64,000 nucleotides of DNA from Archangium lansingense (GTDB taxonomy: Bacteria; Myxococcota; Myxococcia; Myxococcales; Myxococcaceae), in contig NZ_JAPNKA010000001.1 in the NCBI RefSeq assembly GCF_026626635.1, positions 1,736,001-1,800,000 on the forward strand. The letters run 5' to 3'. Position 1 is the first letter of the stretch, and every line of letters begins with the position of its first letter. Below the pieces are notes generated by a model, which saw only the letters and a list, made by a program, of their open reading frames with translations, was not told where the DNA came from and ran no database searches. The position numbers were made by a program, and so were the translations under genes. Shown here piece after piece: positions 15,246-26,100 of the stretch.

Positions 15246-16130
15246 ATGGATCTCGAAGAGTTGCGCGCCTTTCTCGACGTCGTGGAGACGGGCTCATTCC
15301 TGGCCGCCGCGGAGTCCCTGGGTGTATCGCGCACGACCTTGAGGCGCCGCGTCGAGGCGCTCGAGGCGCGCGCCGGCGTGCCGCTCCTCAAGAGCACGGC
15401 GCAGGGCATCATCCTGACCGAGGCCGGTGAGGTCCTCGCCCAGCGCGGGCGGATCATGATGCAGGAGACAAGCGCGCTGCTGGCGTCCATCCGTGAAGTG
15501 GGTCAGGAGCCCTCGGGGGTGCTCCGGCTGGTGCTGCCCGTGGGGCTGCCGCCGCACCTCCTCGCCCCGCTCTTCGGGTTGTTGCGGACCACCTATCCGC
15601 TGTTGCGCGTCCACGCTCGTTTCAGCAGCAACCCCCTGGCCGAGCCGCTGGATGGCGTGGACATGGCGATCCACTTCGGGGAGGACACTCCCCGAGGGCC
15701 ATGGCTCTCCTACGTGGTGATGCGCGTGCGAGAGGGGCTGCTCGCCAGCAAGGAGTACCTGCAGCGGCGGGGCACTCCGGGCTCGCTGCAGGACCTGCAG
15801 AACCATGAGCTCTTCTCCTGGGAAGCTCCGGGAGAGGATGCACGCACCTGGCCCACGCTCCGGGGCGCCACCTTCACGGTAGAGCCGGCGCTCATCACGC
15901 CGGACATCCACCTGATTCGCTCCTGTTGCCTCGCGGGGCAGGGGATAGGGCTGATCCCCAGCGTCGAGCTGGCCGATCCAGACACTCCCACGGACCTGCT
16001 GGTGCCTGTGCTGCCGGAGCTGGTGGGGCGTGAGCGTCCGGTTCGCTTCAGCGTGCCCGAGGCGCTCTCCGAGATCCCAAAAATCAAACAGGTGCTCACG
16101 CACATCCGACGGGCCTTGGAACCGCTGTGA
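15246..16130 (+). CDS. LysR-family transcriptional regulator
   Basis: The 294-residue protein has an N-terminal winged helix-turn-helix (residues 1-60: MDLEELRAFLDVVETGSFLAAAESLGVSRTTLRRRVEALE) and a C-terminal effector-binding domain from about 88 to 290. The binding domain resembles the group that includes activators of aromatic or stress genes (VDMAIHFGED, GLLASKEYLQRRGTP, GIGLIPSVE). The effector is unknown. It is divergent from the CHRD gene and lies 121 bases ahead of the P450 gene in the same direction; either could be a target, as LysR regulators usually act on adjacent divergent genes. The start is ATG 15246 with GGTAGGAGC upstream. Confidence 0.9.
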   Translation: MDLEELRAFLDVVETGSFLAAAESLGVSRTTLRRRVEALEARAGVPLLKSTAQGIILTEAGEVLAQRGRIMMQETSALLASIREVGQEPSGVLRLVLPVGLPPHLLAPLFGLLRTTYPLLRVHARFSSNPLAEPLDGVDMAIHFGEDTPRGPWLSYVVMRVREGLLASKEYLQRRGTPGSLQDLQNHELFSWEAPGEDARTWPTLRGATFTVEPALITPDIHLIRSCCLAGQGIGLIPSVELADPDTPTDLLVPVLPELVGRERPVRFSVPEALSEIPKIKQVLTHIRRALEPL

Positions 16131-16174
16131 GCGGTAGCTCCCCGGGCGTGCCGTCGAGCGTGCAAGCCCACTCC

Positions 16175-16282
16175 GGGACCAGGCGGCTTCACCGGACGGG
16201 TCCCTGCGCGGACCATCCGGCTATTGCCGCGCTGGAGCCGCCTGCGGTCAGATGCGCCCCATGCTCGCTCCCGTCCCGCTCT
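16175..16282 (+). repeat. P450 promoter/start region, duplicated at 14369-14475
   Basis: This is the intact copy of the duplicated segment. It runs from upstream of the P450 gene through its first about ten codons. The conservation of the untranslated part (TATTGCCGCGCTGG about 30 bases before the start) suggests that it carries promoter signals. Confidence 0.6.
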
Positions 16283-17460
16283 CTCCCGATGTGCTCAGCA
16301 CCCCCGAGGGAATCGCCAATCCCTACCCGGCCTACCGTGCCTTCCAGGGCCCCAACCCGGTGCGCTACCTGCGGCTCCCGGCGGGGCCTCTGACGGGCCG
16401 GACGGAGCCGCTCTACGCCTGGGCGTTGCTCCGTCACGCCGATGTCCTCGCCGCCATCCGCGACCCCGCCACGTTCTCCTCGCAGACGCCGACGGTGTTC
16501 AAGACGATGCCCAAGTTCGCGCTCCTGCACGATGACCCGCCCCACCACACCCACCTGCGGCGGCTCGTGAGCAAGGCGTTCAGCCCGCAGCGCATCGCCT
16601 CGCTCTCGGAGTGGATTGGCCGCCTCGCGAACGAGCTGCTCGACACGGCGGGGAAGGGCTCCGTGGAGCTGATGTCGGCGTATGCCGTTCCCCTGCCGAT
16701 GCGGGTCATCGCCGGAATGCTGGGCGTCCCGGACGAGGACTATCCGTCGTTCAAGCTCTGGTCGGAGGCCGTGATCGGCTACGCCGGAATGTCCGCGGAG
16801 GAGCGCGGACGCAAGATGCAGGAGATGATGGGCTACCTGGCCCGGATCATCGCCGCGCGCCGCGCGCAGCCCGCTGAGGATTTGATCTCCGCGCTCGTGC
16901 AGGCCGAGGTCGAGGGCGCGGCACTCTCCGATACGGAGATCCGCAGCTTCGCCGCGGTGTTGCTCGTCGCTGGCAACGAGACGACCACCAACCTCATCGG
17001 CAACATGATGGCCCTGCTCGCGGACCGTCCGGAGCTCTGGCGCCGGGCCCGTGAGGACCGCTCGCTCGTCGATCCCATCATCGAGGAGGTGCTGCGCTAC
17101 GAGAGCCCCGTGCAGCGCTTCCCCCGGGTGACGGCGAAGCCGGTGAAGATCGGCGACGTGGAGATCGGCGCGGGGGAGATCGTGGACATCGTCTATGGCG
17201 CGGCCAATCGGGATCCCGCCGTCTTCGAGGATCCGGACTCGTTCCGGCCGGAGCGCCCGACGAACTCCCAGCACCTGGGGTTCGGGCTCGGCACGCACTT
17301 CTGCCTGGGTGCTCCGCTGGCCCGGCTCGAGGCCCGCATCACGCTGAACGCGTTCCTGGAGCGCATCCCGGAGCTCGGCCGGGGTGAGGGCGCCGCGGTG
17401 CGCCAGGGGGCCGCCCCGGTGAGCCTCGGCTACAAGTCGCTGCCGCTCGTGCTGGGCTGA
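16252..17460 (+). CDS. Cytochrome P450
   Basis: The 402-residue soluble P450 has every expected motif: the I-helix oxygen-activation motif AGNETTTNL, the K-helix EEVLRYESPVQR, the perf motif FRPERPTN, and the heme-binding loop FGLGTHFCLGAPLARLEA with the axial Cys at about 351. It looks like a bacterial class I enzyme of the CYP107/CYP109-like type that needs separate ferredoxin and reductase, neither of which is next to it. The substrate is unknown. The start ATG at 16252 has no strong Shine-Dalgarno site, but the same start context is conserved in the duplicate at 14.45 kb, which supports it. The gene ends 9 bases before the convergent kinase gene ends. Confidence 0.93.
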   Translation: MRPMLAPVPLSPDVLSTPEGIANPYPAYRAFQGPNPVRYLRLPAGPLTGRTEPLYAWALLRHADVLAAIRDPATFSSQTPTVFKTMPKFALLHDDPPHHTHLRRLVSKAFSPQRIASLSEWIGRLANELLDTAGKGSVELMSAYAVPLPMRVIAGMLGVPDEDYPSFKLWSEAVIGYAGMSAEERGRKMQEMMGYLARIIAARRAQPAEDLISALVQAEVEGAALSDTEIRSFAAVLLVAGNETTTNLIGNMMALLADRPELWRRAREDRSLVDPIIEEVLRYESPVQRFPRVTAKPVKIGDVEIGAGEIVDIVYGAANRDPAVFEDPDSFRPERPTNSQHLGFGLGTHFCLGAPLARLEARITLNAFLERIPELGRGEGAAVRQGAAPVSLGYKSLPLVLG

Positions 17461-17469
17461 GCCGAGGGC

Positions 17470-20400
17470 CTACGCCAGCGGCAACTCCAGCGTGGCCGTG
17501 GCACCCTTGCCCGGCCCGTCGCTCTCCAGCTTCAGGCGCCCGCCCATCATCTGGGCGGCCAGTGCACTCGAGTGCAGGCCCAGTCCATGCCCGCCCTCGC
17601 GCGTGGTGAAGCCCTGGGAGAAGAGCCGCTCGCGCAGCTCTGGCGCGATGCCCATGCCGTTGTCCACCACCTGGATGCGCGCCACGCCGCCCTCCGCGTC
17701 GAGCCGCACGTGCAGGTTCCGCTCTCCCTGCGGCTGCGCGACCATGGCGTTCTTGGCGTTGCTGATCAGGTTGATGAGGATCTGCAGCACCTTGTGCTTG
17801 TCCAACCGCATCCGGGAGAGCGTGGACAGCTCCCGGACGACGTTGACGCTGTGGCGCCTGAGCGCTGGCATCTGGATGCTCAGCGCTTCCTCGACGACCA
17901 GGGGGAGATCGCACTCCTCGGTGACGAGCGTGTCCCCCGCGTAGGTCTGCTGCACCTGGACGATGGCCCGGATGTGCTCGACGTGCTGGGTCGTCGCCTC
18001 CAGGCCCTCTTTCAGCTCCGCCTGCTCGCGGAGCAATTCGTCGGTGAGCGCGGAGAGGTACTCCGGCAGGTGGGTACCGCGCGGATCCCGGGTGATGAAG
18101 TCCGCCAGCTCCTGCTGGTGCGCCTCGAGGATGGCGGAGACCTGCTTCAACCGCCCCAGGCGCGAGGTGCCCATCGTCTGATTCATCATCTGCACGTTGA
18201 TGATGGCGCTGGTCAGCACGTTGCCAACGTTGTGGAGCACGTTGGTGGCCACCTCGGCCATACCCGCCGCCCGAGCCGTGTCCACGAGCTGCGCCTGGGT
18301 CTGCCGCAGCTCCCGCGTCCGCTCCTCCACCCGCTTCTCCAGCTCGTCGTTGGCACGGCGCAGGGCGGTCTCGGCGCGCTGGACGTCGGCGTACAGCCGC
18401 GCGTTCTCGATGGAGATGGCGGCCTGCGAGGCGAGGTGTCCCAGGAGGGAGATGCGCGACGGCGTGAAGGCGTTGGTGGCGAGGCAGTTCTCCAGGTAGA
18501 GCAGCCCGCGGAACTCCTCCTGGCGCAGCAGGGGCAGGCAGAGCACCGAGCGGGCCCGGCCGCGCTCCAGCCACGCATCAGACGAGAAGGGGTGCGGCTG
18601 GGAGGCATCGCCGATGAGCACGTGCTCGCGCGTGCGTTTGACGTAGGAGATGAGGGTCCACGGCAGGGGGGCCTTGTCCGGGACGGCAAGGGAGTCCTCG
18701 GGCACAGCGCCTGAGAGGGCCACCACCGAGAGCGTGTTGCCGTGAGGCAGCAGCAGGGCGCCGCGCTGTGCACCCGCGTTCTCGATGGCCACCTGGAGCA
18801 GCGTGGCCGCCAGCCGCTCGAGGACAATCTCTCCGGAGATGGCCTGCTGGGCCTTCACCACCGTGAGCGCGTCGAGCTGCGTCGAGCTCGTGTCCGTGAC
18901 GGTCTCCTCGGAGGACGCGCTGGAGGCCAGGTGCGGCCACTGGGCGTCCAGGTGCCTGACCTTCCCATGGGCACCCCAGCGCACGTACGCCTCCCGAGCC
19001 TTGAGCACATAGGTCTCGGCGATGGTGGGCACTTGCCGCTCGTTCCAGTAGTGGGCCGCGAGCTCGCTGGCCAGGGCGACGTTCTGGATGAAGCCATGCT
19101 TGCGGGCGGACTGGATCGCCTCCTCGTAGGCGTGCAGGGCTTCATCCTTGCGACCCGTGAGACGGGCGAGCTCCGCGAACACCATTCGCTCGGGCGCGCG
19201 GAAGGTCGAGGGGGTGTTGCTGGCCCACTCGGCCAGTTGTTGCTGGTCCTGCCGCAGCGTTTCGAGGGCTTGCTGCTGCTCCTCGGTGCTGAGCTCCTGG
19301 AAGCAGGCGGCGAGCGTCAGGGCGCGGTAGAGGTGGAAGTCCAGGAGCTGGAGCTGGACGATCGTGGACCAGGTGAGCCCGGCTGCTTGGATTCCCGCCT
19401 CGCGCGCCTCCGCGTACGCCCCGCTCATGAAGCGCGCCCGCATCTTGAGGATCCAATAGAAGCACCGCATGGTGCTCATGCGGTTGGCGGACAGCGCGGC
19501 CTCGAAGGTCTCCTCGTCGAAGTCATCCCCACTCAGCGAGCCGAACGAGCGCGAGAAACCGCGCAGGTGCTGAGCGAAGCGCTGGAGGTGGTGGAGGATG
19601 TGTTGCGCGTCCAGGAAGCCCGCCTTGCGGACGAAGCCGAGCCGCGCGACGGATTCCTGATGGACCTCGTCCAGGGGGTGCCCCACCGCGAGGCGGTCCG
19701 TGACGATGTTGATGCAGCAGTAGCAGGCGGTCTGGAACTCACTGGCCTGGAGCGCGAGCTGGAAGGCCCTGCGCAGGGGCTCCAGGGTCTCGGAGAGGGG
19801 CCGCGTCCAGTAGGTGATCATCGCCATCAGGTAGATGATCCGGCTGCGGAAGGCGGTCAGGTCGTAGCGCTCGACGAATGCGCAAGCCAGCCGGCCGAAG
19901 GCATTGCCCTCCTGGTACCGCTTGAAGGCGGAGCCCAGCACCGCGCCGTACCAGCCAAGCCCATAGGCCGCCGCATCGGTGATGCCGTGGCGGAGGGTGA
20001 GAGAGGCCATCCGGCACAGGACGAGGATGAACAGGTGGCGGTCGAAGAAGGACGCGGGCGCGGAGAGCGAGGCGAGGGCACGCATCACCACCTCCGTGTC
20101 CGGGTCCGTCATCCGCGGCAGGTCAATGAGGCTCTCGATGGGGCGCTCCCCCAGCAGGGCCTGGACCTCCTCGTTGGCGGCGACCACCTCCTCCCAGGAG
20201 GGGTGCGGTGAGATGGGCATTCCCACCAGGGTCAGACACTCCACGAGGCTGAGGGTGGAGGCGTGGATCTCACCGGCGGCGATCTGGAGGCTGCTCTTCA
20301 ACCGGTAGACGGTCACCAGGTCCGCACGGGTGCTCGCCCGGGGCAGCAGCTCCTCCAGCAGGCGGCGGGCCTCGGCGGCGTTGCCGCTCATGAACTCGCA

Positions 20401-22749
20401 GTTCGCCTGGTCCAGCCGGAGCTTGAAGGCCAGCTCGGGGGCCGCCTCCCACGGGTTTCCGGGGAGCAGGTGGAAGGCCGTCGACAGATAGGTGACGGCC
20501 GAGCGGAAGGCGGTCGAGGCCTTGGCCTTCCCTCCGGCCTCGGCGTTGAGGCGTGCCACGCGGTGGCGCTCCTCGGGGGTTTCGATCAGCTCCACGCCGG
20601 CGTTGAGCTGGCCCACCACGTCGAAGAGCTTCTCATGCACCTCCTCGGGAGACAGGCTCGCCAGCAGCAGGCGGCCGATGTGCAGGTGCACGGCCTTGCG
20701 CTGGTCCTCGGGGATGAGGGCATGGGCCGCCTGCTGGATGCGGTCATGCAGGAAGCGGTACTGCTCGGAGCCGGCGCACATCAGCAGGCCTTCCTGGAGC
20801 GCGGGCTCCAGGTCCTGCTCCACCTCGGTGGCCTCCTCGATGTTGGAGATGAGGAGCAGGATGCGCAGGGAGAAGGTGTTGCCCACGCACGCGGCCAGCC
20901 GCAGCAGGTGCTGCGTCCCGTAGGGGAGCTGGCGCAGCTTGCCCACCAGGAAGTCCACGACGTTGTCGGAGTAGCCCTTTGTCCGGGCTCCCTCGGCATC
21001 CCAACGCCACGTGCCCTCGATCGTGCGCGCCAGCAGGCCGTCCTGGTTGAGCGTGAGCAGGAACTGCAGCAGGAAGAAGGGATTGCCGCCGGTCTTCTCC
21101 CGGGCCGTGGCCGCGAGCGGCTCGATGATGTCCGTCCCGGCGCCGGGGAGGGTGTCGGCCACCAGCCGCTGGACATCCTCGAGGCCTAGCGGCTCGAGCT
21201 GGAGATCCGTCATCCGTGCGCCGGCCCTGCGCACTGTCTCCAGCACTGTTGAGAGCGGATGGGCGGGCCCCACCTCGTTGTCCCGATAGGCCCCGATGAG
21301 CAGGACGGGCGGTGTCTCCGTGTGGGTGAGCAGGTGTTGGAGGAGCTGGAGGCTGGCCAGGTCGGCCCACTGGAGGTCATCCAGGAACACGACGAGCGGA
21401 TGCTCGGGCGTGGCGAACACGCCGAGGAGCCTGCGGAACACGCGGTTGAAGCGGTGTTGCGCCTCGGCGAGCGGCAGCTCCTTGACGGGCGGCTGCTTGC
21501 CGATGATGAGCTCCCACTGCGGCACCACGTCCAAGAGGACCTGACCATGGCCCTCCAGGGTGTCGAGCAGCTGCTTGCGCCAGTGAGCCAGCTCCTCGTC
21601 CGTCCCGGAGAGGAGCTGCTGTGTCAGCCCGCGGATGGCCTGGGCCAGGGTGGAGTAGGGGATGTCCTGCTGGAACTGGTCGAACTTGCCGCTGAGGAAG
21701 AAGCCGCGCTGGCGCACCACCGGCTTGTGCAGCTCGTGCACCACCGAGGACTTGCCAATGCCGGAGTAGCCGCGCACCAGGATGAGCTCCGGCCGACCGT
21801 GCCGGGCCACGCGCTCGAAGCTCTGGAGCAGGGCGGCGGCCTGCGTGTCGCGCCCGTAGAGCCGCTGCGGGAGCTGGAAGCGGGTGGGGACATCGTGTTC
21901 GCCGAGCGGGAAGTCCTCCGGTGTGCCCCGGCTCAGGCCCTCGCGGCACCGCTCCAGATCCGCCTTCAGCCCCTCCGCACTCTGGTAGCGCTCCTCGGCC
22001 ACCTTGGCCAGCAGCTTCAGGACGATGGCGGATAGGACGGGCGGCAGCCCCTTCTCCCGCTCGTGCGGGGGTTGAGGCGCCAGCGCCATGTGGGCATGGA
22101 ACCACTCGAGCGCGTCGCGCCCATGGAAGGGCCGGCTGCCCGTCAGCAGCTCATAGAGCGTGATGCCCAGCGAGTAGAGATCGGCGCGGTAGTCCACCGT
22201 GCGGTTCATGCGCCCGGTCTGCTCCGGGGACATGTATGCCAGCGTCCCTTCGATCACCGTCGCCTGCAGCGCGTCCACGTGCTCGACGCTCTGGATGCTG
22301 GCGATGCCGAAGTCGATGAGGTAGGTCTCTCCCGAGGGCGTGAGGATGATGTTGGAGGGCTTGATGTCCTTATGGATGACGCCGCGGCGGTGGAGCTCCG
22401 CGAGCGTCGAGGCCAGGGAGATGGCCAGCTCCAGGGCATGGAGCACCTCGAACGGTCTGCCGGTGAGCTCGGACAGCGGGGAGCCCTCGATCGTCTCCAG
22501 CAGCAGCACCGGGCGCTCCTGGAGCTGCTCGCAGCCCAGGGCCCGAGTCACTCCGCGCACGTCCCGGATCCGTTGGAGGATGCCGAACTCGCGGCGGTAG
22601 CGCTCACGCTCGCGCGGACCCGGGGAGGCGGCCGCCGGCGTCTTGAGGATGAGCGGAATCCCGTCGGCGTCGCGCACGGCGTGGAACAGCAGGTTCATGC
22701 CCGTGGACTTGACGGTTCCTCGTGGCGTGTAACCTGGGGTGTTCAGCAT
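17470..22749 (-). CDS. Trifunctional Ser/Thr kinase - AAA ATPase - histidine kinase (A)
   Basis: This 1,759-residue signalling protein combines, in order: a Ser/Thr kinase (about 15-270; HKDIKPSN with D128, DFGIAS, AYMSPEQTG), and an AAA/NTPase domain with Walker A GYSGIGKSS near 327 and Walker B-like VVFLDDLQWAD. A long helical repeat region follows (about 560-1280), then a GAF domain (about 1305-1450) and a C-terminal histidine kinase with NVLHNVGN (phospho-acceptor H about 1506) and a GHKL ATPase (GMGIAPELRERLFSQGF, GGHGLGLHSS). No transmembrane segment, so it is cytoplasmic. This architecture is expanded in myxobacteria and cyanobacteria. It lies head-to-head with a paralogue of the same layout. 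The downstream response regulator is unknown. Start ATG at 22749; binding site weak. Confidence 0.92.
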   Translation of the reverse strand: MLNTPGYTPRGTVKSTGMNLLFHAVRDADGIPLILKTPAAASPGPRERERYRREFGILQRIRDVRGVTRALGCEQLQERPVLLLETIEGSPLSELTGRPFEVLHALELAISLASTLAELHRRGVIHKDIKPSNIILTPSGETYLIDFGIASIQSVEHVDALQATVIEGTLAYMSPEQTGRMNRTVDYRADLYSLGITLYELLTGSRPFHGRDALEWFHAHMALAPQPPHEREKGLPPVLSAIVLKLLAKVAEERYQSAEGLKADLERCREGLSRGTPEDFPLGEHDVPTRFQLPQRLYGRDTQAAALLQSFERVARHGRPELILVRGYSGIGKSSVVHELHKPVVRQRGFFLSGKFDQFQQDIPYSTLAQAIRGLTQQLLSGTDEELAHWRKQLLDTLEGHGQVLLDVVPQWELIIGKQPPVKELPLAEAQHRFNRVFRRLLGVFATPEHPLVVFLDDLQWADLASLQLLQHLLTHTETPPVLLIGAYRDNEVGPAHPLSTVLETVRRAGARMTDLQLEPLGLEDVQRLVADTLPGAGTDIIEPLAATAREKTGGNPFFLLQFLLTLNQDGLLARTIEGTWRWDAEGARTKGYSDNVVDFLVGKLRQLPYGTQHLLRLAACVGNTFSLRILLLISNIEEATEVEQDLEPALQEGLLMCAGSEQYRFLHDRIQQAAHALIPEDQRKAVHLHIGRLLLASLSPEEVHEKLFDVVGQLNAGVELIETPEERHRVARLNAEAGGKAKASTAFRSAVTYLSTAFHLLPGNPWEAAPELAFKLRLDQANCEFMSGNAAEARRLLEELLPRASTRADLVTVYRLKSSLQIAAGEIHASTLSLVECLTLVGMPISPHPSWEEVVAANEEVQALLGERPIESLIDLPRMTDPDTEVVMRALASLSAPASFFDRHLFILVLCRMASLTLRHGITDAAAYGLGWYGAVLGSAFKRYQEGNAFGRLACAFVERYDLTAFRSRIIYLMAMITYWTRPLSETLEPLRRAFQLALQASEFQTACYCCINIVTDRLAVGHPLDEVHQESVARLGFVRKAGFLDAQHILHHLQRFAQHLRGFSRSFGSLSGDDFDEETFEAALSANRMSTMRCFYWILKMRARFMSGAYAEAREAGIQAAGLTWSTIVQLQLLDFHLYRALTLAACFQELSTEEQQQALETLRQDQQQLAEWASNTPSTFRAPERMVFAELARLTGRKDEALHAYEEAIQSARKHGFIQNVALASELAAHYWNERQVPTIAETYVLKAREAYVRWGAHGKVRHLDAQWPHLASSASSEETVTDTSSTQLDALTVVKAQQAISGEIVLERLAATLLQVAIENAGAQRGALLLPHGNTLSVVALSGAVPEDSLAVPDKAPLPWTLISYVKRTREHVLIGDASQPHPFSSDAWLERGRARSVLCLPLLRQEEFRGLLYLENCLATNAFTPSRISLLGHLASQAAISIENARLYADVQRAETALRRANDELEKRVEERTRELRQTQAQLVDTARAAGMAEVATNVLHNVGNVLTSAIINVQMMNQTMGTSRLGRLKQVSAILEAHQQELADFITRDPRGTHLPEYLSALTDELLREQAELKEGLEATTQHVEHIRAIVQVQQTYAGDTLVTEECDLPLVVEEALSIQMPALRRHSVNVVRELSTLSRMRLDKHKVLQILINLISNAKNAMVAQPQGERNLHVRLDAEGGVARIQVVDNGMGIAPELRERLFSQGFTTREGGHGLGLHSSALAAQMMGGRLKLESDGPGKGATATLELPLA

Positions 22750-23137
22750 GTGGGGAGTCCTGGGCTAGGAGCCGCCCCGCACGGCGGCTCGGTCACCCTG
22801 GGCGACCCTCAGATGGGACCAGACCCGAGTGGGTTCTGCAATGCAGGAGTGTGTCCTCCGAGCGCGCTTCCTCCCCCGCAGAGCGGCCGCATCGAGAAAA
22901 CACCCCTGGACAAAGGCCCGATATGGCCTGCTCGCCCCTCTGCTCCCCACCCAGGCTCCTCTGGAGGCCGGGGAGCCGGACCCTGCTTCCCATCCGTTGC
23001 CGATGTTGAAGCCGAGGGTCCTCACCGCGGGGACCGCCCGCGGCGGCACGCACGTGTGCCAGGGCCTCGGGGGCGAGCGTCGCGAGAGCGCCGCGCTGCA
23101 CTCGTCAGGGCGGCGTGCGTTTCGGAGGTGGTATGTC
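22750..23137. other. Intergenic region between the two divergent trifunctional kinases
   Basis: 388 bases separate the two starts. No open frame here has both a start and a binding site. It should hold both promoters; I could not identify a convincing -35/-10 or -24/-12 pair by eye. Confidence 0.5.
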
Positions 23138-26100
23138 ATGGTGGAAGAGCAGGCCCCCCACACTATGAGCATCATTTCTCTCCTCCCTGGGTACACGCTC
23201 CAGGGCCCCTTCCAGGAGACGGGGGGCAACCTCCTCTACCGAGCGGTTCGTGATGCCGACGGGCTGCCCGTCATCGTCAAGACGCCACGTGCCTGGCACC
23301 CCGGCCCGCGCGAGCGCGCCCGCTACCAGCGCGAGTACGACTTCCTGCGGCACCTGCGGGGCACACCCGGAGTGCTCACCGTCCACGCGCATGAGGTGCT
23401 CCAGGATCGGCCCGTTCTTCTGCTGGAGGACGTGGGGGGCAGCGCCCTCTCGGAGCGGCCAGGCCAGCCCCTCGAGCCGTCCCACTTCCTCACGTGGGCC
23501 CTCTCCCTGGCGGCCACCCTGGCGGAGGTCCACCGGCGTGGCGTCATTCACAAGGACATCAAGCCCGCCAACATCCTCGTGTCCTCGTCGGGAGCGGCCT
23601 GGCTCATCGACTTTGGCATCGCCACCCTGCAGCGGGTGGAGCACGTGGATGCCGTCCTCCAGCACCAGCTCATCGAGGGCACTCCGGCCTACATGTCCCC
23701 GGAGCAGTCGGGGAGGATGAATCGCGCGGTGGACTACCGCACGGACTTCTACTCGCTGGGCGTGTCGTTCTACGAGGTGCTGACGGGGCGGCTGCCCTTC
23801 CGCGGGCAGGACGTGCTGGAGTGGTTCCACGCTCATCTGGCCCAGGCTCCCGTGCCTCCGCACCGGGTGGTGTCGTCCATTCCCCCCGCGCTCTCGGCGG
23901 TGGTGATGAAGCTGTTGGCCAAGGTGGCCGAGGAGCGCTACCAGAGTGCCGAGGGGTTGCGGGCAGACCTGGAGCGCTGCCAGGAGGCGCTGCGTGATGG
24001 GACGCTGGAGCCCTTCCCCCTGGGCAGCCGGGACGTTCCCGCCCGCTTCCAACTCCCCCAGCGGCTGTACGGCCGCGAGGCGGAGGTGGACTCCCTGCTG
24101 AAGGCCTTCGAGCGGGTGGCGCTCTCGGGGCGCACGGAGTGGATGCTGGTGCGTGGCTACTCCGGCATCGGCAAGTCCGCCGTCGTCCGCGAGCTGCACC
24201 GACCCGTGCTGCGGCAGCGTGGCTTCTTCCTCAGCGGTAAGTTCGACCAGCTCCAGCATGACGTTCCCTACTCGACCCTGGCCCGGGCCATCCGGGAGCT
24301 GGTGCAGCAGTTGCTGGCCGGCAGCGACGAGGAGGTGGCGCTCTGGCGTCAGCGGCTGCTGGAGGCCTGGGAGGGCCATGGCCAGGTGCTGGTGGACCTG
24401 GTGCCCCAGCTCGAGCGGGTCGCCGGCGCGCAGCCCTCCCTCCCCGAGCTGCCCCCCGTCGAGGCGCGCAACCGCTTCAACCGCGTCTTCCAGCGCTTCC
24501 TCGGCGTCTTCGCTACCCCCGAGCGCCCTCTCGTCTTCTTCCTGGATGATCTGCAGTGGGCGGACTTCGCCAGCCTCGAGCTGCTCCGGTACATCTCCAC
24601 GCATCCGGATACGCCGCCCCTGCTGTTGATTGGCGCCTACCGGGACAACGAGGTGAGCCTCTCGCACCCGCTGGCGCGGACCCTGGCGGAGGTGCGCGAG
24701 GAAGGGGGGCGGTTGGGGGACATCCACCTGGCCCCCTTGTCCCTGGAGCAGACGCAGCGGCTGGTGGCCGATGCCTTTCCCGGGGCTGGTGAGGCGCTGG
24801 TGGTGCCCCTGGCGTCCCTCGTCCAGGAGAAGACGGGGGGCAACCCCTTCTTCCTCCTCCAGTGGCTGCAGACGCTCCATCAGGACGGATTGGTGGTGCG
24901 GGCCTCGGAGGGCGGCTGGCGCTGGGACGCCGAGGGCGTCCGGGCCAAAGGGTATTCGGACAACGTCGTCGACTTCATGGTGGGCCGCCTGCGGCAGTTG
25001 ACGGAGCAGACCCGCGAGTTGCTTCGGCTGGCCGCGTGCGTGGGCAATGTCTTTCCCGTGCAGATGCTGGCCTTCCTGTCGCACCAGGAGGTTTCCCAGG
25101 TGGAGCAGGGCCTGGAGCCGGCGCTCCAGGAGGAGCTGCTGGTGCGGGTGGATGCGGAGCGGTACCGCTTCTCGCACGACCGCATCCAGCAGGCGGCCTA
25201 CAGCCTCCTCTCCGAGGAGGAGCGCAAGGCCGTCCACCTGCGCGTGGGCCGCCTGCTGTTGGAGCGGCTCTCACCGGAGGAGCTGCACGAGCGCCTCTTC
25301 GAGGTGGTGGGCCACCTCAACGCGAGCGTGGAGTTGATGAAGGATGCCGCGGAGCGCTCCCGCCTGGCGCACCTGAACGCCGAAGCGGGTTGGAGGGCCA
25401 AGGCCGCCAATGCCCACCGCTCGGCCGTGGCCAGCTTCACCATGGCCTTCTCCCTGCTGCCCGGCGATCCCTGGGAAGAGGAGGGGGAGCGGGTCTTCAA
25501 GCTGCGCCTGGCCCAGGCGGGCAGCGAGGTGATGAGCGGCAACATCGCCGAGGCGCGCCGGTTGGTGGAGGACCTGCTGCCGCGGGCGCGCACGCGCGCG
25601 GAGATGGCGGAGGCCTATCACTTCAAGAGTGATCTGCTCGTCTCGTCCAGTGATGCGGAGGGCGCCGTCGCCTGCCTGCTGGAGTGCCTGGAGAAGTTCG
25701 GCATGCCCCTGCCGCTGGAGCCCTCCTGGGAGGAGGTGGTGGCCGCCCACGAGGAGGTGTGGTCCCTGCTGGGTGCGCGTCCCATCGAGAGCCTCCTGGA
25801 GCTGCCGCCCCCGACGGACCCGGACCTGAGGGCGGCCATGAGCGTCCTCTCGGCCCTGTTCGCGCCTTCCTTCTTCAGCCGGAGGAACCTGCTCCTCCTC
25901 CACATCTGCCGGATGGTGACGCTCTCCATCCGCCATGGGAACGTGGAGTCCTCCGCGCACGCGTATGCGTGGTTCGGATTCCAGAGCATCAACATCTTCA
26001 AGCGGTACCGGGAGGGGCTGGCCTTCAGCGACATCGCGTGCCGGCTCGCCGAGCGCCAGGACAGCCCCGCCTTCCAGGGCGAGGCGCTCCATGCCCGGTC

